DNA from: an uncultured Mollicutes bacterium
Lineage (GTDB): Bacteria; Bacillota_I; Bacilli_A; ML615J-28; CAG-313
Assembly: GCA_900539265.1 (NCBI GenBank)
Contig: UQBM01000019.1
Coordinates: 1 to 36,604 of the forward strand
Direction: 5' to 3'
Length of the DNA: 36,604 nucleotides
Shown: positions 16,513 to 24,979 of the stretch, piece by piece
How the letters are laid out: every line of letters begins with the position of its first letter
How positions within the stretch are numbered: the stretch's first letter is position 1
Position numbers and translations under genes: made by a program
The notes under the pieces: generated by a model
The model's input: only the letters and a program-made list of their open reading frames with translations
What the model was told of the DNA's origin: nothing
Databases searched by the model: none

Positions 16513-17138
16513 TTATTTTTCCTCATCGTTAAAGCAAGGCCATCACCGACATTTATAAAAATTGTTTCGAAATCATTAAGACTTGAAAGAAAATTATTAT
16601 AATTATCAATTTTTTCAACCATTTTTCTTACATTTTTTGAAAGGTTTTCTCTATTTTCAATACAACCATGAAATAAAATATTATCTGTTATAATTATTGC
16701 ATCTTCTTTTAATAAAGGTAAAAATCGTTTAAAAAATTTCTCTGATTGAGATTTAGCTGCATCAATAAATAGCATATCATAAGATTTATCAAGGCAGTTT
16801 AAATCAATATTCAAGGCATCAGCAAAATGAGGTTTTATCCTCTTATCAAGTTGATATAATCTTATATTTTTTAAAGCTTCATCATACATAAATTGATCTC
16901 TTTCAATAGTATCAATATTTAATTTTTCAAAACAACTAGCCATCTGAATTGCTGAATATCCAATAGCAGTACCAATTTCTAAAAGTTTTGAAACTTTTTT
17001 TGCCCTTATTAAACTTAGAATAACCATTAATGAATCATATTCGATAATAGGTATATGATGTTTTCTCGCATACTCCTCTAGTGGATCAATGTTTATTTTA
17101 GATAGTTTACGATTAAATTTTTCTAAATATTTATTCAT
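16509..17138 (-). CDS. trmR: tRNA 5-hydroxyuridine methyltransferase TrmR (YrrM)
   Basis: SAM-dependent O-methyltransferase of the caffeoyl-CoA-OMT-like fold that turns ho5U34 into mo5U34 in B. subtilis. The 209-residue protein has the SAM motif I LLEIGTAIGYSAIQMA (about 56-71), TIERD, the metal-binding MLFIDAAKSQ and ITDNILFHG, and the C-terminal D-G-L-A-L-T-M ending. It is the first gene of the operon; a TATAAT lies upstream near 17171 but no clear -35 was found. Immediately followed by trhP1 with an ATGA overlap. Confidence 0.92.
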   Translation of the reverse strand: MNKYLEKFNRKLSKINIDPLEEYARKHHIPIIEYDSLMVILSLIRAKKVSKLLEIGTAIGYSAIQMASCFEKLNIDTIERDQFMYDEALKNIRLYQLDKRIKPHFADALNIDLNCLDKSYDMLFIDAAKSQSEKFFKRFLPLLKEDAIIITDNILFHGCIENRENLSKNVRKMVEKIDNYNNFLSSLNDFETIFINVGDGLALTMRKNK

Positions 17139-17222
17139 ATTTTCCCTCTTGCTATATTATTTATTTATAATTATATAACATTTAGCTTTTTTTTAAAAGA
17201 AATATGACTAATTATCAACTAT

Positions 17223-18458
17223 TTAATCATCAACTTTATTTAAATAATTTAACATTAAGAAACATCCTTCTTTATATTTGCTACATTTTATACTGAACAA
17301 TAGCATTTCTTTAATTATTGCTTTATATAAAATACAATCAAAAGAATATTTCAACATTTTATATATTTTGTTTTTCAAATAATTCTGTAATTTAATGACA
17401 TTATTACAACTATTTACCTTAAGGGTAGCATACTCACATAAATTTTTAATTATCTCATCAAATTTAGTAAAATTAAAATTATTTAATCGTCTTAAAATAT
17501 AATAATATAAATTATTATTTTCCACATTAATAATGGCAATTGCAAGTAATTTAACTATTCTAGGCGAAAGATTTCCCTCACCTAATATCTTTAAAATTTC
17601 CTCATATTTATTTTGTCCTAAATAAATGAGTCCTAAATAATAATCATAACTTTCTTTTATTTTATCATCATTCATATTTAATTCTGAATAATAACTTTTC
17701 ATTTGATTATATGCTTTAGTCGCATCATCTAAAGAATCCAAATAAATACTTTTAAAACGATGTCTAATGATATGATTAGAGAAATAAACAACAGGTGCAT
17801 CTTTAATAAACCTCATATAATCTTTAATATAGGTATTGAATTTACCAATTAAAAAATTTATACACATTGAAAGTTCAAAAACAACCCAATATAAAACTTC
17901 TTCATCTATTTTGTCATTAATAAGAACTTTCATCTGTCTATAAGCCATATTAATTTGATTAGTTGAATAATAATATAAAGTTACTAAATACATATAAAAA
18001 AGTTTTTCCATTTGAGAAAATTGATAATTATTACTATCTAATCTTTCCATTACTAATATAGCTTCCTCAAAATTTTCCTTATTAATATTATCATAAAGTA
18101 ATACTAATTCTTGCTCAACATCAAGATAATGATTTGATTCAATCATTTTATTGATAGTTTCTTGATAAGCCATTGTTTGTTGAAGCAATTTCTTCTTAAT
18201 AATATCTAAAAATAAGTTTTGCTTTCTTGCTTGTTTCAAATCATCATAATTGATTGATAATTTTTCAAACAACATTTTCAAATATGGATCTTGTAATTTA
18301 ACTTGATTATTTTCAAGTCGTGATAAATAACTAGTACTACAAATTCCTTTAGAAACTTCTTCTAAACTTTTACCTTGTTCTAACCTCTTCGCTTTTAAAA
18401 TTCTTGCTAACTCCTTTTGATAATTTTCATTTAAATCAATATGATACTTTTTATTCAT
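17223..18458 (-). CDS. HTH (XRE) regulator with TPR-like sensor domain
   Basis: A 411-residue DNA-binding protein. Residues about 14-70 form a Cro/C1-type helix-turn-helix (ELARILKAKRLEQGKSLEEVSKG, then TSYLSRLENNQVKLQDPYL). The remaining 340 residues are helical with repeated Tyr/Leu-rich pairs resembling TPR units, the layout of peptide-responsive RNPP or Rgg/PlcR-like regulators and of other XRE-TPR proteins. No signalling peptide gene was recognised beside it. It stands alone between two leftward operons and has a good promoter and GGGGGAGG ribosome binding site. Target genes cannot be deduced. Confidence 0.8.
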   Translation of the reverse strand: MNKKYHIDLNENYQKELARILKAKRLEQGKSLEEVSKGICSTSYLSRLENNQVKLQDPYLKMLFEKLSINYDDLKQARKQNLFLDIIKKKLLQQTMAYQETINKMIESNHYLDVEQELVLLYDNINKENFEEAILVMERLDSNNYQFSQMEKLFYMYLVTLYYYSTNQINMAYRQMKVLINDKIDEEVLYWVVFELSMCINFLIGKFNTYIKDYMRFIKDAPVVYFSNHIIRHRFKSIYLDSLDDATKAYNQMKSYYSELNMNDDKIKESYDYYLGLIYLGQNKYEEILKILGEGNLSPRIVKLLAIAIINVENNNLYYYILRRLNNFNFTKFDEIIKNLCEYATLKVNSCNNVIKLQNYLKNKIYKMLKYSFDCILYKAIIKEMLLFSIKCSKYKEGCFLMLNYLNKVDD

Positions 18459-18495
18459 ATTATTTTTAACCTCCCCCTATTATTTTAATACTTTT

Positions 18496-18524
18496 ACTTT
18501 ATCAAATTTATTTTTATTTGTAAA
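18496..18524 (-). promoter_or_regulatory. Promoter of the XRE-TPR regulator
   Basis: On the minus strand TTTACA (18519-18524), 17-base spacer, TAAAGT (18496-18501), then GGGGGAGG before the ATG at 18458. The rest of 18459-18703 is AT-rich spacer in which nothing else was recognised. Confidence 0.6.
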
Positions 18525-18672
18525 TCTTTTTTAGAATTTTTTTTACAAAGATTTTTCACCATTGACAACTAAATTCAATTTTTGATTATTTTTTTATTTT
18601 TAACATTATTTTTTTTATAATTCTTATTAAATGTATCATTTTTTCTTAATTGAATGTCGAATTTTAAGATAA

Positions 18673-18705
18673 AAGACAATAAGAAAGAATTTTTCTTATT
18701 GTCTT
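18673..18705 (-). terminator. Terminator of the ispA-gmk-YgjP operon
   Basis: AAGACAATAAGAAA / TTTCTTATTGTCTT (14 bp) with a five-base loop; the 5' arm on the minus strand contains part of the stop codon of the peptidase gene, and T residues follow. Confidence 0.75.
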
Positions 18706-19414
18706 ATAAAATACTACTATATTTTTTTAATTCTTGCATACAACTTTTCTCATTAGGAATATATAATGAAAGTTTTAAATGAAATTCCTTGGAATGATTG
18801 GGAACAATAAAATGCATTAATTCATGACATATTACATACTCAATTAACATAGGAGACACTTGAGTTAATGCAATATTTAACATAATCTTATTCTCATTAA
18901 AATAACAACATCCCCACTTAGATTTAGATGATTTTATTATCAATTTTGGATATTTTTGTAACTCTATTCCCATTTTTAAAAAGCATTGATAAAGAATTTC
19001 TTGAAAAATTATTTCTGCTTGTTCGTATCTCCATTCAATAATTTTCATTCTTACTTGTTCAATTTTATTAACCGATACTAACATTAAATTATTCACTAGA
19101 TCAATTCTATTTGTTTTTGAGATATTTATCTTTAGTTGATAGGAATTACCCAAAAAATATTGTTGACTATCATTACTATAAGTTATAAATTTTGATGATA
19201 ATTCTAATGATTTTTTAATAACCCATTCTATATTATTTTCAATAAATTCTATTAAACTACTATGTTTAGTTCCAATTGGATAACTTATAATTAAAATTCC
19301 TAATTGGTTAAAATAAAGTCGAAACCTTTTTCCTTTACTAATTCTTACTTGATAAGATATTTTGTTTTTTTCTAAAATATCTATTTTTAAATCTATTTTT
19401 CTATTCATATTCAT
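18704..19414 (-). CDS. YgjP/SprT-like zinc metallopeptidase (M48 family-type)
   Basis: A 236-residue protein of the YgjP (DUF45) family. The zinc-binding HExxH is in VICHELMHFIVPNHSKEF, where the family places the third ligand His in the following N-H-S, preceded by the conserved K-S-x-K-S-K-WG-C-C and INIALTQ-like strand (here LNIALTQVSPMLIEYV). The N-terminal half carries the usual beta-rich R-x-x-R-L-x-F-N pattern. Substrate and role are unclear for the family. It abuts the gmk stop and ends the operon. Confidence 0.85.
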   Translation of the reverse strand: MNMNRKIDLKIDILEKNKISYQVRISKGKRFRLYFNQLGILIISYPIGTKHSSLIEFIENNIEWVIKKSLELSSKFITYSNDSQQYFLGNSYQLKINISKTNRIDLVNNLMLVSVNKIEQVRMKIIEWRYEQAEIIFQEILYQCFLKMGIELQKYPKLIIKSSKSKWGCCYFNENKIMLNIALTQVSPMLIEYVICHELMHFIVPNHSKEFHLKLSLYIPNEKSCMQELKKYSSIL

Positions 19415-19945
19415 TTATATATAATTTTTATAAAACTCATATATTTTTGTCGCATCATCAAAAACATTACTATTAGATGTATCGATAATTAAATCAGCTA
19501 ATTTTCTTACTTCGTCATTAAATATCTCATCATCATAAATAAGTCGTGCATTAATGCATTCTAAATCATCATCTCTTTCAATCATTCGAAGTCGTCTAAT
19601 TGGTTTAGAACATCTAATAAAAACAATTTTAATTTGTTCTTTAGCTTTTTTAATATAAGCTTTTAAGCCTTCTTTTTCAACAATTACTACTTTATCACTT
19701 GATAACTCATTATTTGCAGTTCCATAATAATAACCATTATAACAAACATATTCTAGAAAAAAATCATCTTTAATCTTTTTCAAAAATTCCTCTTTGTTAA
19801 TAAAATAGTAATCAATTCCATTAACTTCATGATTTCTAATAGGTCTTGTTGTATAGGTAACCATTTTCCTCATTTTATAAAATTTAATTAAAGTATTAAC
19901 TATTTGTGTTTTTCCTGAAGCACTTGGACCAATAATTACTAACAT
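19415..19945 (-). CDS. gmk: Guanylate kinase
   Basis: Phosphorylates GMP to GDP. The 176-residue protein has the P-loop GPSASGKTQ (6-14), the GMP-binding TYTTRPIRNHEVNGIDYYF region, YNGYYYGT, and VFIRCSKPIRRLRMIERDDD in the lid/adenine region. It is shorter than the usual 190-210 residues and begins directly with the P-loop strand (MLVIIGPSASGKT). AGGAGA precedes the ATG. It sits between ispA and the YgjP-like peptidase rather than in the usual gmk-rpoZ context, so a second canonical gmk elsewhere in the genome is possible. Confidence 0.85.
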   Translation of the reverse strand: MLVIIGPSASGKTQIVNTLIKFYKMRKMVTYTTRPIRNHEVNGIDYYFINKEEFLKKIKDDFFLEYVCYNGYYYGTANNELSSDKVVIVEKEGLKAYIKKAKEQIKIVFIRCSKPIRRLRMIERDDDLECINARLIYDDEIFNDEVRKLADLIIDTSNSNVFDDATKIYEFYKNYI

Positions 19946-19962
19946 TGTATATCTCCTTGTAT

Positions 19963-20802
19963 TTATTTGAATGTTGATTTTAAATAAGCAAAAATTTTAT
20001 TTTTTTCACCAAAAACTATTATACATAATTTCTCAATTTGAGATAATAATTGATTGATTTTTTCTAATGCTTTTTCTTTACCAAATATTTGATGATAAGT
20101 TTTTTTATCAATTAAATTTATGTCATCTACTAAAATATCATCATTTAAATCATCTTGAATTTGAAAAGCAAGGCCATATAGATAGCCTAACTCTAGTAAT
20201 TTTGCTAGTTTTTCATCATTTAATAAAGCCAAAAAACCAATTGCTTGAAAAGACAATTCAAATAATGAACAGGTTTTATATTTTATCATAGATTCAATTT
20301 CAGACCAATTATTAAATCCATTTTTTTGATTCATTATATCTAAAGTTTGTCCATAACAAACACCTGAAGTACCTGCTTTTTGAGCAAATAAATTAATAAG
20401 TGCAACTTTTTGAGTATCACTTATTTTAAGATTAGAAAGAACTAAAAAAGTGTCTGTTAATAAGGCATCACCTGCCAATAATGCTATACTATGACCATAC
20501 ATTAAATGGTTTGCTATTTTATCTCTTCGCATTGTTGCGTTATCCATTTCTGGCAAATCATCATGAATTAGAGTATATGATTGAATCATTTCAATTGCGC
20601 AAGCAACATCTATATATTGGTTACTATCAATTTCTAAATCATTTAATCCTAATAAAAAAATAACTGATCTAATCAATTTCCCACAATTTAATAAGGTATA
20701 ATTTATACTATTTTTTAATTGATAACATTCATCCCAATTAAGACTAATTTCACTTAATCTAAATGCTATCTTTTTTTGATATTCAGAAATTATTTTTTTC
20801 AT
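19963..20802 (-). CDS. ispA: Polyprenyl diphosphate synthase (FPP synthase, IspA type)
   Basis: Condenses isopentenyl diphosphate with allylic diphosphates to farnesyl or geranylgeranyl diphosphate, feeding lipid-carrier synthesis. The 279-residue protein has the first Asp-rich motif LIHDDLPEMDNATMRR with the following basic residues, GDALLTDTF, a diverged middle region and the second Asp-rich motif FQIQDDLNDD. Chain length is not certain: the Y-T-L residues just before the first motif suit a short-chain (C15) product. It is the first gene of the operon and has a good promoter. Confidence 0.9.
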   Translation of the reverse strand: MKKIISEYQKKIAFRLSEISLNWDECYQLKNSINYTLLNCGKLIRSVIFLLGLNDLEIDSNQYIDVACAIEMIQSYTLIHDDLPEMDNATMRRDKIANHLMYGHSIALLAGDALLTDTFLVLSNLKISDTQKVALINLFAQKAGTSGVCYGQTLDIMNQKNGFNNWSEIESMIKYKTCSLFELSFQAIGFLALLNDEKLAKLLELGYLYGLAFQIQDDLNDDILVDDINLIDKKTYHQIFGKEKALEKINQLLSQIEKLCIIVFGEKNKIFAYLKSTFK

Positions 20803-20820
20803 ATTTTACCTCTAATGATT

Positions 20821-20849
20821 ATTATAACATATTTGTCTATTTTTCTCAA
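20821..20849 (-). promoter_or_regulatory. Promoter of the ispA-gmk-YgjP operon
   Basis: On the minus strand TTGAGA (20844-20849), 17-base spacer, TATAAT (20821-20826), with AGAGGTAA before the ispA ATG. Confidence 0.8.
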
Positions 20850-20873
20850 GAAATGTTAATTATAAATTAAGAT

Positions 20874-20908
20874 AAAAATGCAGGCACACAAAACGTGTCT
20901 GCATTTTT
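20874..20908 (-). terminator. Terminator after the GHL10 remnant
   Basis: AAAAATGCAGGCAC / GTGTCTGCATTTTT, 14 bp with one G-T pair, seven-base loop. T runs on both sides mean it can act in either direction; the leftward gene ending at 20940 is the obvious client. Confidence 0.78.
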
Positions 20909-20939
20909 TATCATTTATTTTTTTAGTTATCTTTAGATA

Positions 20940-21987
20940 TTAATTATTTCTTTTTTTCAAAAAGACAATTGAAGAAATAAAAATTATTATCGCAAAAGAT
21001 AAAATAAAATATGTACTTTCTTCACAAGAACAATTATTCATATTATCCTTTGGAATAATCTCATAAATCGGATAAATTTCTAAATCACTATTAACATTAT
21101 TAAAATTCTTATCCCAGCCTTTAAAAAGATATCCTTCTACTTTAGGTGGTTCTGGAGCGACGGCATTTGTTCCCTCCTCAACTTCTTGAACTTTGATTAT
21201 CTCACCATCTAAATCATAGAAAATAACAACATAATAATTTAAAATAGGTCCTTTTTCTTCATAATAAGCGTAAATATTATAATCTTTGGTGATTGTTGTT
21301 TCAAAATCAAAGAAATCTTTATGATTCTGTGATAGACTCCAACCAATAAAATCATAACCTTCTTTAATAGGTCCATCACGATAACTAAGCAAATCACCAT
21401 CTTTGACAACTATATTATATAATAGTTGACCTTGTTCATCATAAAACGAAACATTGCGTGCAACAGCCCATTTTGCGAAAATAGTTGTATCCTCTGTTAA
21501 TTTTATTGGAAATTGACATTTTTGTGTTAATTTTTCGTCATAATACCATCCATCAAATACAAAACCATCTTTAGTTGGACTGCTAAGGATTAAGCCATGC
21601 ATGAAATTCAATTCCTCTTTTATGTGCTTCAGTAATTACATATTCAAGAGGATCAAATACATCAAAATCAACACCAACTAGTTGAGAATTAATCTTATTA
21701 ATTTTTGAGTTATACCATGCATCATGATTAGCACGAATATGGAAAATCATTGCATTCATATTGTAGTACTCAAGAGTATCTAAAATAGTATCAATTTTAT
21801 TCATATAATTTTGTTGACCTTGATAATTAATATCGCCTGTATAATAACTTATCCAAGCTGCTCTAAATTCGGTTTCATTTTGATCAGAAATATTTTCAGC
21901 AATCGCTACATTTTTATTATTTATTGTTATGAAACTCATTGCTAAAATACTAAAAAATGATATCATCATAATTATTATCTTTTTCAT
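20940..21987 (-). pseudogene. Deletion-fused remnant of a GHL10 (DUF187) surface protein with InlB-type repeats
   Basis: Two overlapping frames describe one damaged gene. The 5' part (21583-21987) has a signal peptide and then the start of a family 10-like glycosyl hydrolase (GHL10/YngK): EFRAAWISYYTGDINYQ, YYNMNAMIFHIRANHDAWYNS, FDVFDPLEYVITEAHKRGIEFHAWLNP, where it stops. Homologues continue for about 250 more catalytic residues that are absent. The downstream frame (from about 21585 to 20940) resumes with Listeria-Bacteroides-type repeats (DGFVFDGWYYDEKL..TIFAKW, EGYDFIGWS, EGYLFKGWD) and a C-terminal membrane helix with KKRNN tail. A deletion plus frameshift at about 21585-21595 joined the signal peptide/N-terminus to the anchor region. 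No LPXTG motif precedes the anchor. An assembly error is the alternative. Confidence 0.8.
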
Positions 21988-22078
21988 ATTCTCTACCTCT
22001 TTATAAAATTATATCATTAAAAAATTAAAAATGCTAGTAAATTGAACAAGGTTATAAAGTAAATTTTTACAAGAAAGA

Positions 22079-22106
22079 AAAATTCAGGAAAAATATCCTG
22101 AATTTT
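22079..22106 (-). terminator. Terminator of the double-SIS gene
   Basis: AAAATTCAGGA / TCCTGAATTTT (11 bp) with a six-base loop just after the stop at 22114, followed by T-rich sequence on the minus strand. Confidence 0.82.
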
Positions 22107-22113
22107 CATCTAT

Positions 22114-23946
22114 TTATTTTATATCAGCATTTGGATCAAAACCAAGACGACGTAATGTTTCAACTACATATGATTCACGATATTCATCTTCTGGTTTACG
22201 ATTATAATATGAAATAAAGAATTCTTCAACTGCTTGTTCATATGGAATTTTAGCAAGACTAGCAATAATTCTTGATGAACGATCAATTAACTTTTTATTA
22301 GTTGGTAATACTTGTACCATCCAGTTACCGTAAACACGACCCATTTTAGCCATTGTACCTGTACTTAAGGCATTAAAGGCAACCTTTACAAGTAAATGAT
22401 ACATAATATCAGTACAAGTTCTAGGAAGTTCTACTGGAATTCTAATTTCATCTTTAGCAATTTTAGTTGTTGGAATTTGACCCAAACGAATTACTACACC
22501 ACCACTATATTTAGTAAGTTCTTTATGATACCAATTCACAATTTCTTCGGTTGCAGAACCATTAACATCAATCAAAACAAGTTTTGAGCATTCGCGTGAA
22601 TATCTTGAAGGATCATCTTCATTTCCAATTACATATTCCAAAACTTCATTGCCACTAACCATTGGTGGATTGTTGATAATATCTTGACTTGCATTCATTT
22701 TAATATAATCTTCTTTGCTCCACTCTAACCCTTTAATTGGGCGACGAAAAACATGTTGCCATGCTACTTCATTTGGATATAATGGATCCTTAATATATGC
22801 CCATGAGACCTCACTTGTATGATCATTAAATTTTCTAAATGGTGGAAGTGTAAAGGTTGGTTGACGTTCAGTTGTATCTGTCATAATATCTAATAAATAT
22901 TGATGGGTTATATAAGTAACTAATCCTTTTTGACTATAAGTATTAACTTCAAAATCAACTGCTTTTGCTAAACCCTTTAAAGCTTTACCACTTGATAATT
23001 GTTTATTAAGAGATACAAATGCTTCAGCATATTCATCTAAACTCAACATTTGACCACCTATTACAGATAGTTCTTGTTCAGATAAATTTTCTTTAAGCCA
23101 ACGATTTGCAGCAACTTCTAAAGCCGCACCTGCCGCAAGTAATTCAACAGTAGTTACTTGCATACGAGTTGAACCAGAAACAGCCATATTACCTACAAAA
23201 AGAGGGATTTTTACAATATATTTTCCATTATCAATACCTTTTTTCTTATTAGCATCATATTCATCTAAACACTCAAATACAGCACGAGCACGATCTAAAT
23301 GTGTTCTTAAAATCTTTTCTGGATTACAGAACAAATAGTATGTTTTTACACCAAGTTCATACCCACGAACAGCAGACCCATTAATACTAGCAGAAAGTCC
23401 ACATTCAGAAAGAGCAACAAGAACATCACCAGGTCCCATTTCTGCCTCATCAACTTGTTTTGCACCAAATGTCATATAATCTTCAAAATTTTCAACAGAA
23501 CGCACCAATGCACGATCACCACCAGTTGTAAAACTACTAACAACTTCAGCCATTTCTAAAAATTCAAAGCGATGAGCAGGAATCTTATCAACTAATCCTT
23601 GCCAAAAAGTTCTCCAAGCACCATCCATTTGAATAGCCATTCTTCCCGATGCACCAACACTTGAAAAAACAACTTTTTTTCTTTCATCCATACATCTTTT
23701 AATATCGGCTACAAAAGCTTCAAATTCTGGTGTTTTAAATTGTTCACCTGCCACTTTTGCAATATATTTATCTGCTGATAAAATAGTTTTTACACCTTGT
23801 GCTGTATCTTTTGCAATAGTAGCACTTAAATTTTTTGTAAGGGGATTAGATTGTTCAGTAGGAATAACCCCTAAATGAAATTGTTTTTCATTTTCTAGAA
23901 AGTCTTTCGTTGCTTCCTTATAATTAGTAATTGTCTTGTAAATCAC
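22114..23946 (-). CDS. MurQ/GKRP-like double-SIS domain protein
   Basis: A 610-residue protein with two sugar-isomerase (SIS) domains, related to MurQ (N-acetylmuramate-6-phosphate etherase) and eukaryotic glucokinase regulatory protein. First SIS: VVFSSVGASGRMAIQMDG (phosphosugar loop), VALSECGLSASINGSA, then GNMAVSGSTRMQVTTVELL. The C-terminal domain ends with STGTMAKMGRVYGNWMVQVLPTNKKL, which closely parallels MurQ. At twice MurQ length it fits the GKRP-like branch. A role in amino-sugar phosphate metabolism or in regulating a sugar kinase is inference. Start GTG at 23946, set by GAAGGAG. Promoter and a palindromic operator lie inside or next to the end of the PfkB kinase gene. Confidence 0.8.
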   Translation of the reverse strand: MIYKTITNYKEATKDFLENEKQFHLGVIPTEQSNPLTKNLSATIAKDTAQGVKTILSADKYIAKVAGEQFKTPEFEAFVADIKRCMDERKKVVFSSVGASGRMAIQMDGAWRTFWQGLVDKIPAHRFEFLEMAEVVSSFTTGGDRALVRSVENFEDYMTFGAKQVDEAEMGPGDVLVALSECGLSASINGSAVRGYELGVKTYYLFCNPEKILRTHLDRARAVFECLDEYDANKKKGIDNGKYIVKIPLFVGNMAVSGSTRMQVTTVELLAAGAALEVAANRWLKENLSEQELSVIGGQMLSLDEYAEAFVSLNKQLSSGKALKGLAKAVDFEVNTYSQKGLVTYITHQYLLDIMTDTTERQPTFTLPPFRKFNDHTSEVSWAYIKDPLYPNEVAWQHVFRRPIKGLEWSKEDYIKMNASQDIINNPPMVSGNEVLEYVIGNEDDPSRYSRECSKLVLIDVNGSATEEIVNWYHKELTKYSGGVVIRLGQIPTTKIAKDEIRIPVELPRTCTDIMYHLLVKVAFNALSTGTMAKMGRVYGNWMVQVLPTNKKLIDRSSRIIASLAKIPYEQAVEEFFISYYNRKPEDEYRESYVVETLRRLGFDPNADIK

Positions 23947-23990
23947 GATAATTTCTCCTTCATTTTTTAGATTTTAACTTACAATTAAGC

Positions 23991-24006
23991 GTGATAATTA
24001 TATCAC
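23991..24006. promoter_or_regulatory. Palindrome over the -10 box of the double-SIS gene
   Basis: GTGATAATTATATCAC has 6-bp arms (GTGATA / TATCAC) around ATTA and contains the whole -10 hexamer of the promoter, a classic repressor-operator position. The cognate regulator is unknown. Confidence 0.55.
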
Positions 24007-24025
24007 ATTAGTATTTTTCTTTCAA
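23997..24025 (-). promoter_or_regulatory. Promoter of the double-SIS gene
   Basis: On the minus strand TTGAAA (24020-24025), 17-base spacer, TATAAT (23997-24002). The -35 lies inside the last codons of the PfkB kinase gene, so the double-SIS gene can be expressed separately. Confidence 0.75.
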
Positions 24026-24946
24026 GTTATATAGTTTTAGAAATTTGCAAATTTCGTCATTATTAGGAATTGCATTTATAACATATGGTCTTGTTACACT
24101 TAAAGCAGCTGCTGCCATTGCATATTTAATTGCCTCATCAATTGAATTTTTTTTAGCTATCATAGTTGCAAGAGTAGCATTAAAAATATCTCCTGCTCCC
24201 GTTGTATCTACTGTTGTAACTTTAAAGGCAGGATAATATTTATACTTTTTATTTTGTATTAACAAACATCCCTTATTTCCTAATGTGATAATTAAAATAT
24301 TACTTACTTTTTCCGCAAGATATTTTCCCATATCATCAATACTTATATTATGAGGTAAACAATATAACTTTTTTGCTTCTTCTAAATTAGGAGTTAAAAT
24401 ATCTACCGATTCTAATATTTTTTGATCATTGTAAATAGCAGGAGCTGGATTTAAAATTGTAATTATTTTTGCCTCTTTGGCAATAGAAATTGCTTTTTTT
24501 ACAATATCAATATTTATTTCATATTGAAGTAATAAAACATTAGCATCTGTTATTTCTTTACTAAAAACGATTAAATCTTCATAATTTAAATTTTTTGATG
24601 CTCCAGGATTAACAATAACTTCATTTTCACCATTTTTTAATATTAAAATTGTAGCAAGTGCTGTCTTTTCTTTTGAATCTTTGATAAAAAAGGTCTTAAT
24701 ATTCAAAGATTCCATATAATCTTTACAATATTTGCCATAGTAATCATTCCCTACCTTAGATAAATAACTTACTTTACAGCCTAATTTACTACAAGCCACT
24801 GCTTGATTATAACCCTTGCCGCCTGGTTCTTCATAATAAGATTTAGCATGTGTAGTAACTGAAGGAATAGGAAAATCATCAAGATGCATAAATATTGATT
24901 GCCCACTTAAACCAATAACTGCAATTTTAGCCAATTTTTGTTTCAT
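24008..24946 (-). CDS. PfkB-family carbohydrate kinase (ribokinase-like)
   Basis: A 312-residue PfkB/ribokinase-fold kinase. N-terminal pattern: AVIGLSGQSIFMHLDDFP, then PGGKGYNQAVACSKLGCKVSYLSKVGNDYYG, the ribokinase-type substrate signature. C-terminal signature: TTVDTTGAGDIFNATLATMIAK with the catalytic Asp in DTTGAGD. NPGASKNL and ITLGNKGCLL are also as in ribokinases. Ribose is the best guess, but adenosine- or other sugar-specific PfkB kinases look alike. It lies between the M18 aminopeptidase and the double-SIS gene, all leftward; 33 bases separate it from the aminopeptidase, so these two are likely co-transcribed. Confidence 0.85.
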   Translation of the reverse strand: MKQKLAKIAVIGLSGQSIFMHLDDFPIPSVTTHAKSYYEEPGGKGYNQAVACSKLGCKVSYLSKVGNDYYGKYCKDYMESLNIKTFFIKDSKEKTALATILILKNGENEVIVNPGASKNLNYEDLIVFSKEITDANVLLLQYEINIDIVKKAISIAKEAKIITILNPAPAIYNDQKILESVDILTPNLEEAKKLYCLPHNISIDDMGKYLAEKVSNILIITLGNKGCLLIQNKKYKYYPAFKVTTVDTTGAGDIFNATLATMIAKKNSIDEAIKYAMAAAALSVTRPYVINAIPNNDEICKFLKLYNLKEKY

Positions 24947-24979
24947 ATTTAATAAAATGCTAAATCATTTTTTCCTATA

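Noticed and set aside
17139..17222. Promoter of trmR
   Set aside because: A TATAAT is present, but I found no convincing -35 at the right distance, so it is not listed.
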